Shown one piece after another: positions 1 through 9,943 of a DNA stretch of 64,000 bases. Position numbers and translations under genes: made by a program. Position 1 is the stretch's first letter, and every line of letters starts with the position of its first letter. Source of the DNA: Apophysomyces variabilis. Taxonomy: Eukaryota > Mucoromycota > Mucoromycetes > Mucorales > Mucoraceae. The notes under the pieces are model-generated. The model was not told the DNA's origin. It made no database searches and saw only the letters and a list, made by a program, of their open reading frames with translations. The stretch covers positions 159,404 through 223,403 of the forward strand of contig MZZL01000041.1 in assembly GCA_002749535.1 (NCBI GenBank). Direction: 5' to 3'.

Positions 1-355
1 TTGCATTTATGTCCATCACCAGCTTTTTGATCACCAGGCTGGAAATGTTACTGATAGAGATATAGCTATCAGTTATAACGCCATCGGGTATCTCCTCTTT
101 TCGGGTTGACGACAAACTGCTTGACCAGGCCTATATTCATACCCAAGGCTTGCTTCTTTTCCAGGGCATCCGTTTCGTACGGTGCCTTGATGGTTCTTGC
201 GGACGAAGCTGGTAGAGCCACGTTACCAATATCATTGTTCTCAGAGAGCAACAGAGGTAGACCTTTTCAATCTACTTTAATCTCTGTTTCGTCAGCCTTC
301 AACTCCTCGTGCGATTTTTCTTATTCTCTAGGCGGATGTTAATGCCATTGGTATC
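1..355 (-). pseudogene. Possible decayed coding remnant at the window edge
   Basis: On the minus strand a 60-codon open stretch (251 down to 69) continues in neighbouring frames on both sides: upstream a frame reading ELKADETEIKV precedes it, and downstream a shifted frame stays open to the window edge. The residue make-up looks protein-like rather than random, but stops and frameshifts interrupt it. I do not recognise the family. It could be the end of a decayed mobile-element or effector gene that starts outside the window, or chance. Confidence 0.22.
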
Positions 356-845
356 AGATGGGTTAGTCATGATGGAAAATATGAAAAAAAAAATTTTTGC
401 GAGAAGTAACCGCAGCAAATTGTATGTCAGTTTCTGTGTAACATCTCAGCAATCTAGTCAACAGAACACATAGCCCTTGGAGATGAATAAACGCACGCTT
501 GCTAGAATCATAGTTTTAACTTACTGATTCTATGTTCATACCAAAAGATTCATAAAGTGTTTTATTTTTCCTCAAACATGATAATAATGTCCTATCACAG
601 CAACTTTTTATACACATTGATGTACAAGCTATACGGGATCTTACGTGAAGCGACAGTGTTTGCCAATGTATCTCGCGTATATACTGGGCACTTCTAATGT
701 GTACCATGGCTTTGTTGAAGGTGGGCTCCACCTGATAACCTTGAGCAAATCTAATAGCCGATATAAAGGAAAAATGAACCGTTTTTAAAAATCTGTCTCG
801 TCGAAAAAATGAATAGCGGAGAGGAATTGACTTGGTGAAAATATC

Positions 846-985
846 TTCAATTTTTTAGACGAACCCGACGATCTCACGTCGGGTTCGTCGTGTGCCTGTT
901 AAATTACGACGAAATTCCCGACGAAACACGACGAACCCGACGAACCCGACGCCACGACGTCGATTTCCCGACGAATCCGACGAAA
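846..985. repeat. GACGAA/CCCGACG-rich repeat cluster with a perfect 13-bp hairpin
   Basis: A GC- and CpG-rich island in AT-rich DNA built from degenerate GACGAA and CCCGACG units; I count about seven direct GACGAA units plus one inverted. Its left edge is a perfect inverted repeat: GACGAACCCGACG at 858-870, a 6-nt loop, and the reverse complement at 877-889. No reading frame explains it. It may be part of a mobile element or a structured non-coding sequence. Confidence 0.7.
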
Positions 986-3064
986 AATTTCCCACAGTGT
1001 TTGTTGCTTTGTACTTTGACTTATGATGCATTATCTTTGATCAACTGTAGACAAATCAGACATTTTCTTAGTCAACCAAGCTGTTTCCTCTGTCAACGCA
1101 TATATTAAAAGAAAGGATCGATTAAGCGAATCACGATTCCTTTGTTATAATGACTACCAATTATAAATCATACAGCAAACTCTATTTAGTCGGTGGACAA
1201 TGCCTCTCATCGGCGCTTCTGAGCAGTTGAAGTAGCGAATATAGCACGGCGGCTATATCACGCCAAATTCCTACAGAACGATTGCCAATTACATCTCTAG
1301 CATCTAGTAAAACGCCGGTTTCTGCAAAGCGGCGGGATTACGGAGATGTATGTATGGGAAGAATCAGCTTCCTCCTGGCTTTAAGTTGGAAAAAGAAGCT
1401 TAAAGGCGGTATCAGTCTGACTTCAAAAAAAGAAAGATTACTCTGTTTTCCTCGAGGTCTTTTCCGATTTAGCTGTATAAATGGTGCGACTATAAGGGTA
1501 TATCGATCACCACAAGGGTGTACAAAAGCTACAGTGACATACATTTTGTGTTTTGCTCAGTATTGTAGACAGAACCTTATTTTATAGGCGATCGTTGCGT
1601 CGCTCTTGTGATTCCCCTTTATCTTTTATCTTTCTCTTTTGTTTTCGGTTCTTTCTTTATTTTCTTCAAGCATGTCCGCGCTATGGAGATGTCTTTTGGG
1701 ATGCAATTAACGTTCAGGGGTTATAAAGTGATAGAAGCAAGAGCGGTTTGGATTTAGATCTCTGTGGACAAGTCCAGTTATCTATGCTACTCAATGAAAA
1801 CGTAACAAGAAAACGGACTTGTACTCTACATAGATGGCTACAAAAAGTCAATGTCTGATAAATATGATAATGTGAGCAGGGGGGAGAATAGAACATACAT
1901 CGCTTGTCCGGTTACTCCCCGCCGCCCCTGGTTTTTCTTACTTATCTTTCTATAGATGTCAATAAGGTGAAAGCAAAGAAAGCAGTGTATTATTAGATAG
2001 CAGTGCAGTTACGACTTGTCGATCCATGAAAGAAAGTTGCCATGACTATCTGAAACTTACATAGTTTTTTCTTTCTTTTTGGCTTTCCCTTTGTACGCAT
2101 GTAAGTCTGAGTTAGAAAGGTTACATTGCCGAAACAGTAGAATAAAACGATGGTCTGGTTGAGCTTGACAGGTTGCATGTCTCTGTTTCTAAAGTCAGTT
2201 TAATCAATGACTCCACTCATCGAATGCATTTTTATCTTTTGAATCGCGCCTTCCCTTTCTTTTGGTCAGCTTTACGGCTCTATGTTAAAACTGACTAAAA
2301 CTGGAACGCTACAGTCACTATAAAAAAAGAGGATCACAATCGGGAAAAAGGAAAAATAGAAGAGAAAACAGTGTATGAGTCAACCTTATTGGTCTTCCTC
2401 ATTAAAATCTACTTTGATTTAAGAAACCGATGTATCATGCGGTTTTACCTGTGATCTTTCACTAAATTACTAATGCGGATTTGATCTACATAAAGACGAT
2501 TTTCCTTCCGCCTCAACATCCAGGTTATGGATAACCCACCGATCAGTGATAACGAACATTCTCGTCAAAGCTAAGCCAAGTTGAAAGTGCCCCTGAGCTT
2601 CAATGGAAGGACATACTGCAATTGAGAACAAGAAAGCTTATTGCTTGTTTCTCTGCACAGTACATTAATACAAAAAAAGATGTCTGTTGGTCATGCGCTC
2701 CGTTCCTCTATCCTCCAAAATGGATATCTTCTGCAGTGACACTTTTCCAAATTGAGCATTGACAACCTACCGGGCCAGATACGTTCAAGAGAAAGAAAAA
2801 AAATGGTTACATTTATTCTGCAAGAGCGCGATGCTATGCATTTTTCTCCGTGGAAAATGAAAAGATTAAGTTCAAAAATCGATGAATTTTCTTTATTATC
2901 CCATCAACAAGAAACCGAGCAACCTAGAAGAAAAAAGGAGAAACAGAGAAACAAAGCGTGTGTATAAGTGAGGAGAGAAATAGTAAAGAAAGAAAGAGCA
3001 AATGCTATTATAAATGTATTCTCCGTTTCCAATGATACAAATGCTAATAGATGATATATGTTTT
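986..3064. other. Gene-free AT-rich stretch
   Basis: No convincing coding region, RNA gene or repeat seen. The open frames here are under about 100 codons, overlap on opposite strands, and have low-complexity composition (Lys/Arg or Phe/Leu runs from A- or T-rich tracts). The 356-845 stretch to the left is similar; a 71-codon minus-strand frame at 516-731 has no recognisable motif. Confidence 0.5.
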
Positions 3065-3874
3065 TTATGCTTTATCGGAGAACGACATTCGGGGTGTTTG
3101 TCGAACGACCATGGCGATCCCATCGGTTGTACAACTGACTATCGCTTCCACGGGTTCTGTCAACTCATTATCTAACAGCCAGTCGAACCTCAATCGTACG
3201 ATCATGCCATGTTCCTTTACTAATGACATGTATGTATACACGATAGGTCGGTCCCTTTCGTGGATAAACTCATACAGCGACCGTCCGACAACCAAATCTC
3301 CCGCAGTAGTGACGACCCGGTTGATGAATTCCGATGCAAAGACAATGGTGAGCTCTTCGGTGTACCGATTCAATATCAAGCAGAATCGAGGTTCTTGTGA
3401 ATGCACAACCTTTTCCCCAATCCAGCGGTAATCGACGGCCAGCGTCTGTTTCATGCGTTCTTGTCGGATATTCCATGCAGCCACTCCTTGTAAAGTTCCG
3501 TCGGGCATACAATCAAACACCTCGTCCACCGAGCTAAACCGATACTTATAAGCTGTTGAGGTCACGTCGCGAACGAAATTGGCTGTCACCACAATGTCAT
3601 GGCAATGATGGACCACGGTATCCAACGTAATGTAATGACCATTTTTATGTTTGAATCGGTAGGAAACCATGGATGACATGCGCTCATTCATGACGTTGGA
3701 CAAGTGTACTTGCCTCAGCATAACATGGTCATCCGGATGAATAAATCCATAAGCGCCTTGGCTAGTTAATTCCTCGGGTAACCAGCCAAGTGCATCAGTT
3801 ACGCTCTCTGACAAATACACTACATTAGCAGCAGCGCTGTTGTCATATATACAAAAGTAATTAGGCTCGCACAT
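3065..3874 (-). CDS. PAS-domain protein with two PAS modules
   Basis: Intronless, 269 residues from the ATG at 3874; an upstream in-frame TTG is not used because the fold begins right at this Met. The first PAS module covers roughly residues 1-100: an opening YDNSAAANVVYLSESV, then GWLPEEL, FIHPDD and a YRFKHKNG segment, the order typical of PAS/PAC folds. A second PAS-like module spans about 140-265 (RFCLILNRYTEELTIVFAS, VVGRSLYEFIHERDRP). There is no kinase, zinc finger or LOV cysteine motif, so this is a PAS-only protein of the kind that is expanded in Mucorales. It may sense a ligand or redox state, or act as a dimerisation partner; the ligand is not evident. The family call is firm, the function unknown. 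Confidence 0.8.
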   Translation of the reverse strand: MCEPNYFCIYDNSAAANVVYLSESVTDALGWLPEELTSQGAYGFIHPDDHVMLRQVHLSNVMNERMSSMVSYRFKHKNGHYITLDTVVHHCHDIVVTANFVRDVTSTAYKYRFSSVDEVFDCMPDGTLQGVAAWNIRQERMKQTLAVDYRWIGEKVVHSQEPRFCLILNRYTEELTIVFASEFINRVVTTAGDLVVGRSLYEFIHERDRPIVYTYMSLVKEHGMIVRLRFDWLLDNELTEPVEAIVSCTTDGIAMVVRQTPRMSFSDKA

Positions 3875-3902
3875 GGTCAATGCTGGTTGTTTAATTTCGT
3901 TG

Positions 3903-4289
3903 TTATGTTTTTAAGAAAAGGGGAAGACCAGGTACAAAGAGAGGAAAAACATAAGAGTAAGTAAGCTTGATCTCGTAACGTGTTATTTTTGCTTCGGCGA
4001 TTGAAATTAAAGGTCGGCCATAAGCAAGTTTAACCGCAATTGACTTTGACCTTGCCCCGTTCACATGCAGAAAACTCCAGGTCTTGCTTTTTTTCCATAT
4101 CTCCGGTTCTGAGTTTGTTGATGCCTGCTGATATGGTCTAAATTCAACTTGGTAAGGAAATCCTTCGTAATTCCAGCTATGGACCAAGAACATTTCTGCA
4201 TTTTTCTCCTTTGAATGTGAAACAAAGAAGCGGGAGCTTAGAGTTTCTAGATCCGGGTGTTTCGTCGTAGCCTGTAAAGTTTCCTGCAA
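3903..4289 (-). other. Uncharacterised open frame upstream of the PAS gene
   Basis: A 128-codon frame ends 28 bp before the PAS start codon. It begins with TTG rather than ATG; the first ATG comes about 32 codons in, and an AG follows a pyrimidine-poor tract just before the frame, so it could be an internal exon. No domain is recognised. It could be a 5' exon of a neighbour, a decayed gene or chance. No splice was found that joins it in frame to the PAS protein with confidence. Confidence 0.22.
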
Positions 4290-7211
4290 TTGTTTATTAA
4301 CGGAATGTGTCTGATCTTCTGCTTTTGGACATGGCTGTCATGTTCCTTGTCAGGGTTCTAACTATTCGTGTCTCATATAGACAACAATATTCATTGTTTT
4401 CTTAGCTTGCTTGAAATCTCTTATGTACCATATGCAATTACCAGTTTACAAATATGGCATATAGAGCCGAAATACTGGAACCTTATGTATGTTTGCAGCT
4501 GAAGTCTAGCGCTTACATACTTAGCCATATCAGACTTTGAAAGCGCAGTAAGGGGGCCTGAAAGGAACAAAGCATGCCGCGTTTCAGGAGAGAGGAGAAC
4601 CACTGCGTGCAGTATTGTTTTATTATTGACCTGTAACAAAGCAAAAAAGCTGTCTCTTTTTTCTCTTATGCAAATTATGCTAATAATCCTTTATCATTTT
4701 GGCCTGCAAGTTACTATCTTCTATGGAAGTTTCCTCTAAAGTAAAACCTAAAAACCAGATCGAATCAATAGTTGATACGAAACTAAATCAGTCACTAATA
4801 AGTAACATGAGCACAGGATAACTGCCAAAGGAGACATGGGAAATAATGCCAGTTTCTTATAGTTACAAACACTGCTAAGCCCTTTCCACGCAAATGCCTA
4901 ATCGCTTTAGTTTAACTTCAATTAAACTAAAAAAGAAAATTTCTTTCCTTATACTGTCAGTGCCTGTCATTAGCGTGTATTAATTGGGTCATCGCTTTTA
5001 ATGTTAGTTAACAGTTTTACAGGAAACATTCGAGAGACGATAATAAGCTTAATTTACCCGTTTGATTGAGACTAAAGAACATCAGGCGCGTTACAAGGCT
5101 GATCATCTATAAGACAATGTTTAAAGAGCGCAAAAGCGTCTTTGTTTATCTCTTTCTGAAAAAAGGAAAACAAACTTCAATATAATTAAGTTGGCGTATG
5201 CATATTATTTGCTGAGCTTTTAAAGTGGTTCATGAATTCGGCAGGATTATGCTACGGCTTGCTTAACTTACCTCCCTAGAGGACCGCATGATGATCAGTT
5301 CCTTTACCGAGAATCAAGCCCGGGATAATATCCAATTGGAGATAGCACCTTAGTCATGGGGAAACTGTGTTTGTATCTAGTCTATTTTGCGCCTAGCGTG
5401 TATTGGGAAAAAAAAGCAGAATAGGACAAGACAAACACTTGATTGATATTTGAAGGTTATGATAGGTTCTTTTCACTGCATGTAGTCTTAGAATTTTTCA
5501 CCTTTTAGTAACAGATTAAACTTAAACTTACACAAAACTTAACAAGGTATGTGTAAATCCTTCATTAACCCGACGACAAGCCATCTTTCTACTCTGTTTG
5601 TCGTGTTTTCAAGCATTATTGCAAGATTAAAAGCATGGTGAATAATGCGAGCTTCTTCTCATAGGAGGGAAATGGTAAGAAAAAGTAGCAATGGCACTTC
5701 TACTTTGTTGATCTTATTTAGTAATATTTCCCATGACAGTTGAAAACTCAAACGTACTTTTGGCATGCATAGTAGTACAAAAGTAGGCAAAGGTTCGGAT
5801 TTCTACAGAGTTTAGCAGCTCAATATCCACCGTCGGTGCACATAGATAAAAAAAGAAAGTGGGAAATACTAGTTATGCTATGCTGTAAATTTGACATTGC
5901 TTGTTCTCCGAAAGTCTAACTCATTCTTTGAAGACATGCTTTAGAATACGCTTTTCACATATCAAGCATAACCGAGACCAGCAATGACGTAAGGTGTCTG
6001 TTGCTCCAAAATACGTCTTCTGACAAATAAAGAGCTAGCCATATTTTATGTCTTCCTCCTATAGCATCGATTAAGTCTAGAATTGTTGCTTTCTCTCCAC
6101 AACCTCTTCCATTTGTGCTAGGCAGATATTATTGACCGGTTGCAGAGCTTGTGCATAAGTTTACATTTGGCTCAGGTGTCATTCCGTTGCATTAGCTATT
6201 TGTTGAATCAGTATCAGGTGAACTTTAACTCGATCAAACTTTGTTATAGTACAGTTATACATGCTTGCGTTCGAACCAAAGTTAGTACTCATCCTTCTTA
6301 TGCATAAGCAGCCTCTTAGCTCCCGACGGAATCCTTTGTTTGTAGGAGAAGTTTGGTCCATCCCTTGATGCTTTAATATCTCCAACCAAGTACTTGTCCG
6401 TCTCATGCAAAGCAGCACTGCAGTCTAACGTGTTGTGGTTAGAACACGTTGATCATTGAATTCGGGCAATGACTACTTGCAAGGAAAAGGGTGTAACCCG
6501 ACGCATTGTGTTAGGCTTAATAGAGCATGAAAATCAACTTATGATGAATTTTTATGGCGTGTCAAGTAAAACACATAATGTGCGTTGAACTTTTTAAGGG
6601 GATAGAAAAGAGTATGAGATCACATCGCAAAGGGACTCGGCCATTATAGTTGGTAAGGAAGCCCAGTAAGCATTATCCGGTTCATTCTTAATGTAGGACA
6701 AGTTACTAATCGGGCAACAAGTCGTTATTATTAGTTAGCAAATGCAATGTCACGGAAGTAGTACAACCCTCTTGTTGAACACGACTACTTCCTGAGTATA
6801 TACAGAGTAGCCAAGTGACGGCTGGCAATTTGGGATGATGTGAGACACTGCATGAAATTTCACAAACTCCGTCATGCCTCTCTCCGAGTAAAAAGCATCA
6901 TGGTGTCACACGCACACAACTCGATCGATCGTGAAATAAAGACGACATCCTCCACCAACTATCAATGCGTAGAATATGGAAACGGAATGAATGTAGCAAT
7001 ATAATAGAAATACAATGCAATTACCTATTTCACGTACTGAACGAGGTGCCATGAGATAAATGTCATTTGCGAAAAGCGACATGGTTTTGGCTCTGCTATT
7101 TGGCACCTGATACAAATGATGTCATAGCAAGGATTACAATCCATCTGCTTCCAGACTCTTCTACTTTTCGCCTTCTATCTTCACGTTTTCTCACACTCAC
7201 ACATACACATA
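4290..7211. other. Gene-free AT-rich stretch
   Basis: About 2.9 kb with no supported gene, repeat array or RNA. Short frames at 4421-4639, 6179-6418 and 6906-7115 (minus) lack any motif and read as chance. Confidence 0.5.
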
Positions 7212-7501
7212 ATGACTGTCGGACCGTTAGATAAAAACATGCTATCCTATAGTGGTGGCATTGTCGGATTGATTATATTGGTCCTTGATCTTATCGTCAT
7301 CTTTGAAGTCGTTAGTTCAAGTCGCTCAGTAACCGGAAAGCTCGGCTGGTCCATCCTGGTTTTCTTTTTTCCAATCGGTGGAATCATCCTTTATTTGTAA
7401 GTGAACTAACGTTTTTAAGGGTAAAGTTATTCATTATGATCCTATACAGCCTATTCAGCCATCGTTCGGAATACAGTTCACGATATGAACCCATTGGTTG
7501 A
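7212..7501 (+). CDS. Small PLDc_N-domain membrane protein, 78 aa
   Basis: Two exons, 7212-7396 and 7450-7501. The 53-nt intron has GTAAGT and ACAG ends and joins in frame. The unspliced frame stops at 7400 inside the intron; splicing adds FLFSHRSEYSSRYEPIG and a TGA. There are two hydrophobic helices: about residues 14-35 (GGIVGLIILVLDLIVIFEVV) and about 46-65 (GWSILVFFFPIGGIILYF). The pattern of helix, short basic linker, GW..L..F.P.GGIILY and a short basic tail is that of the phospholipase D nuclease N-terminal (PLDc_N) family, known from bacterial cardiolipin synthases and as free-standing small proteins. No catalytic PLD domain follows, so it is a stand-alone membrane module of unknown role. 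It starts directly after a CACA-rich 5' leader. Confidence 0.75.
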
Positions 7502-8033
7502 AATACCTTTTTATCTTCTGTAAAAGCACCCTGTAATATAGTCCGAAGTAAACAGAGGAAAGTTGCACTTCAATGAAAAATGAAGAAACCTAGCTTCAAA
7601 ATGCTGTGGCAAAACACCGCTTTATTGAAGATTGCTCTTATGATCTTTTTAGCTACTCTGTCTTCTACATAATCGTTCTATATATAGTCATTGCGTTTAG
7701 AGTCTCTTATGGACAGTATCGCAGCTCATGTTTCATTATTCGAATCATGTCAGGCTTGTCAAAGTCAGGTTAAAGATAAAGTGTTGTAGAGTCATGTTAT
7801 CAAGCGTCGAACAAGCATTAGAGCGGACAGATTGAAGTAAGCGGGGGAAGGTGTAATCAGTCAATGTTGTACCAAGGTTTGTGGTATCCATAAACATTGG
7901 CTTGTCACTACCAATGACTTATTTGCACTCTATGATGACTTGTAAGCCATGTTTGATGTACAAGCTGTCATAGTTATGATTTTTTCTAATATATAAATAA
8001 CGTTGTAATACTATGAGAAAATTGAATTAAATT
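7502..8033. other. Intergenic, nothing seen
   Basis: AT-rich sequence between the small membrane gene and the pogo-like remnant; no open frame of note. It may include decayed 5' transposon sequence that can no longer be recognised. Confidence 0.45.
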
Positions 8034-8476
8034 CAGAGGTGGATTGTGATGGCTCTGGGGAAAGTCACCAAAGAAACAATAAAGAAGTGCTGGCAGAAGA
8101 CCGAATTAATTGGCGATGATGATGTTGATAATTCTAGTGAACCTCAAGAATGTAAAACTGTCAAAGAGCAACTCATGCTGCACTACCCAGGCATCTATGG
8201 TCAAGATGTTGCTGGAGAACTTAATATAAACTTGGAGCCAGTTGAGGAACACAAAGGAGTATAGGCACAAAGTGAGGACGACATTATTGACGCGCTTCTA
8301 ATGGAAAAAGGGATTGAGGCTATGGATGAGGCGCCAGAAGAAGGAGGAGAAGAAGAAGAAGATAATAAGAAGATAATAAGAATCTTATCAAGCTCTCTGC
8401 AAGAGGAAAGCTTGCAAAGATTAACAAAGTCATATTTTTTCTTGATGAAGAGACCTATGGGGACCTGAAAAATTAA
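8034..8476 (+). pseudogene. Decayed pogo/Tigger-type transposase, C-terminal end
   Basis: The first frame reads IQRWIVMALGKVTKETIKKC followed by WQKT, the typical end of the DDE domain of pogo/Fot1/Tigger transposases (W..V...TI.NCW..TG). It passes a stop at 8264 and a frameshift, goes through an acidic Glu-rich stretch, and resumes in another frame ending FFLDEETYGDLKN with TAA at 8474-8476. The catalytic DDE core is missing upstream. The following sequence to about 8772 matches the end of the MITE at 38.2-38.4 kb, tying the two to one family. Confidence 0.6.
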
Positions 8477-8696
8477 CTGTGAACATTACATGATGAACTT
8501 CATAGAGATTGCCTTAGAACCCAAACTCAATCTTTGATTACTTCACATTTTTCTAAGCAATAAATGCGTTATCAGTGGTTTTTACATATGACAATTTCCC
8601 AATATCTTGCTTTTGAAGAAAAGCTCGATTCCATTTCAACCCCTCTCTAGACATTGAATCTTGAACTTAGCGAGGAGTTGAAAATTTTTGTGTGTT

Positions 8697-8772
8697 TTTT
8701 CCGGGAATCTCCAACTTCATTGAAGTAGGCGGGGGTTGACACTATCGGGGATTGAAATTAACGAGGGGGGAT
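8697..8772 (+). mobile_element. Subterminal region of the pogo-like element
   Basis: TTTTTTCCGGGAATCTCC, then AGGCGGGGGTTGACA and GATTGAAATTAACGAGG, line up with TTTTTCGGGAATCTC, AGGCGAGGATTGACA and the repeat units at the right end of the 188-bp MITE near 38.4 kb. The expected terminal GGGGAAGCACTG is absent: a LINE fragment is inserted immediately after it. Confidence 0.55.
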
Positions 8773-9128
8773 TGTAACATTTCGTTACGGCGCCAATGGC
8801 CGGTGTTAAAACAGATCCTAACTGAACTCGACCAAATCTGCCATCACAATATACAATCCCAGCCTGCCTCCGCATCACTGCCCCCCACCCAAGACTTCCT
8901 CTCATGGCTCGACACTACCAGTTAATCCTCTTGCCTGCGCTCTCTTACCCTCTCCCAATTTAGAATAGTTGCCACCCCGTATTGCCTCTGCCTTTTTTCC
9001 CTGCTGCCCCGTCAGGGTTTTTTCATTTCCCCCCATAGTTGATCTGTCTCGAGCAGATATACGATATTTTCGTCCTGTGCTCACTTGAGACGTTAAATAA
9101 ATTTATTTTCATCTGTAACATTTCGTTA
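8773..9128 (+). mobile_element. 5'-truncated LINE 3' end with 15-bp target-site duplication
   Basis: TGTAACATTTCGTTA occurs at 8773-8787 and 9114-9128, flanking a 326-bp insert. The insert encodes QDFLSWLD and then a stop, matching QDFLAWLS at the end of the LINE protein at 32.4-32.9 kb. Its tail (a pyrimidine-rich 3' UTR, GATCTGTCTCGAGCAGA, CGTTAAATAAATTTATTTTCATC) matches the 3' end of that second copy. It is therefore a non-LTR retrotransposon fragment inserted by target-primed reverse transcription into the pogo-like remnant. Confidence 0.75.
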
Positions 9129-9943
9129 GTTAAATTGTACACTTGCAATCAACCTAGTCTTTGCCGCAGCATAGTATTGCTGTGATCACGGCAAAATTTC
9201 AGCCAACGCAGGAGCATACAAAAGTGAGACCAAAAAAATCATTGACATCTTCTATCTATTTGAAGGAATAGGAGTTAAAAAGATCATGTTCTTCATCACG
9301 CGATAGAGATTCTCTTTACAACTTATGTTACTATTTTCCCGATTTTAGAACAGAAGATTTTTGTATGCATCGTTCGGAAATGCAGAGTAAAAGAAAATGG
9401 AGAACGTGCGTTGTTTCGCCAAAACATTGAAAAGCAATCCACGTTTACCGCAACGTACCATTGCCTGGCGGTGTATCTACTTATAGAAGGGAGGAAAGCA
9501 TAAAGAAACATAGCAAAAGAATTATCGGAACGCTCTGTTGTTTGCTCATGTGCTTTGAATTTAAAGGAGGCTGAGAAATGGGAAATTCCAAGAAAACGAC
9601 ATTGAAAAAGCTTCACATGACAAGTGACCTTCACAACAACTCTCTATGTAGGAAGCGATGCAACAATGCGTTGAAAAAGCTTTGGACTGGGATACAGTGA
9701 ATAACATCGACAAAAGACAAATATCAGAAGAGAAAACTATCTGCTTTCACAAAACAATACCCTAGTAAAACTAGTCATTGTCACTTTCACATAATCAAGT
9801 GTCTAAAGAAGCAACAGAGTTGAAAGTCTACAACTAGGGGCAGCGTGGATTAAATATGGTATTGTAGCCTAACGAGTATACGGCCTCGCTACGCTTCGGC
9901 AGCTGAAGAAGCAACTGAGCTTTGTGTTATTTAAATTTATATC
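9129..9943. other. Intergenic, 3' flank of the Fanzor relic
   Basis: No supported gene; the 103-codon minus frame at 9323-9634 has no motif. In active Fanzor loci the guide RNA comes from the 3' end of the gene and its flank, so 9700-9943 is where its remnant would lie. I cannot identify a conserved structure by eye. Confidence 0.35.
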
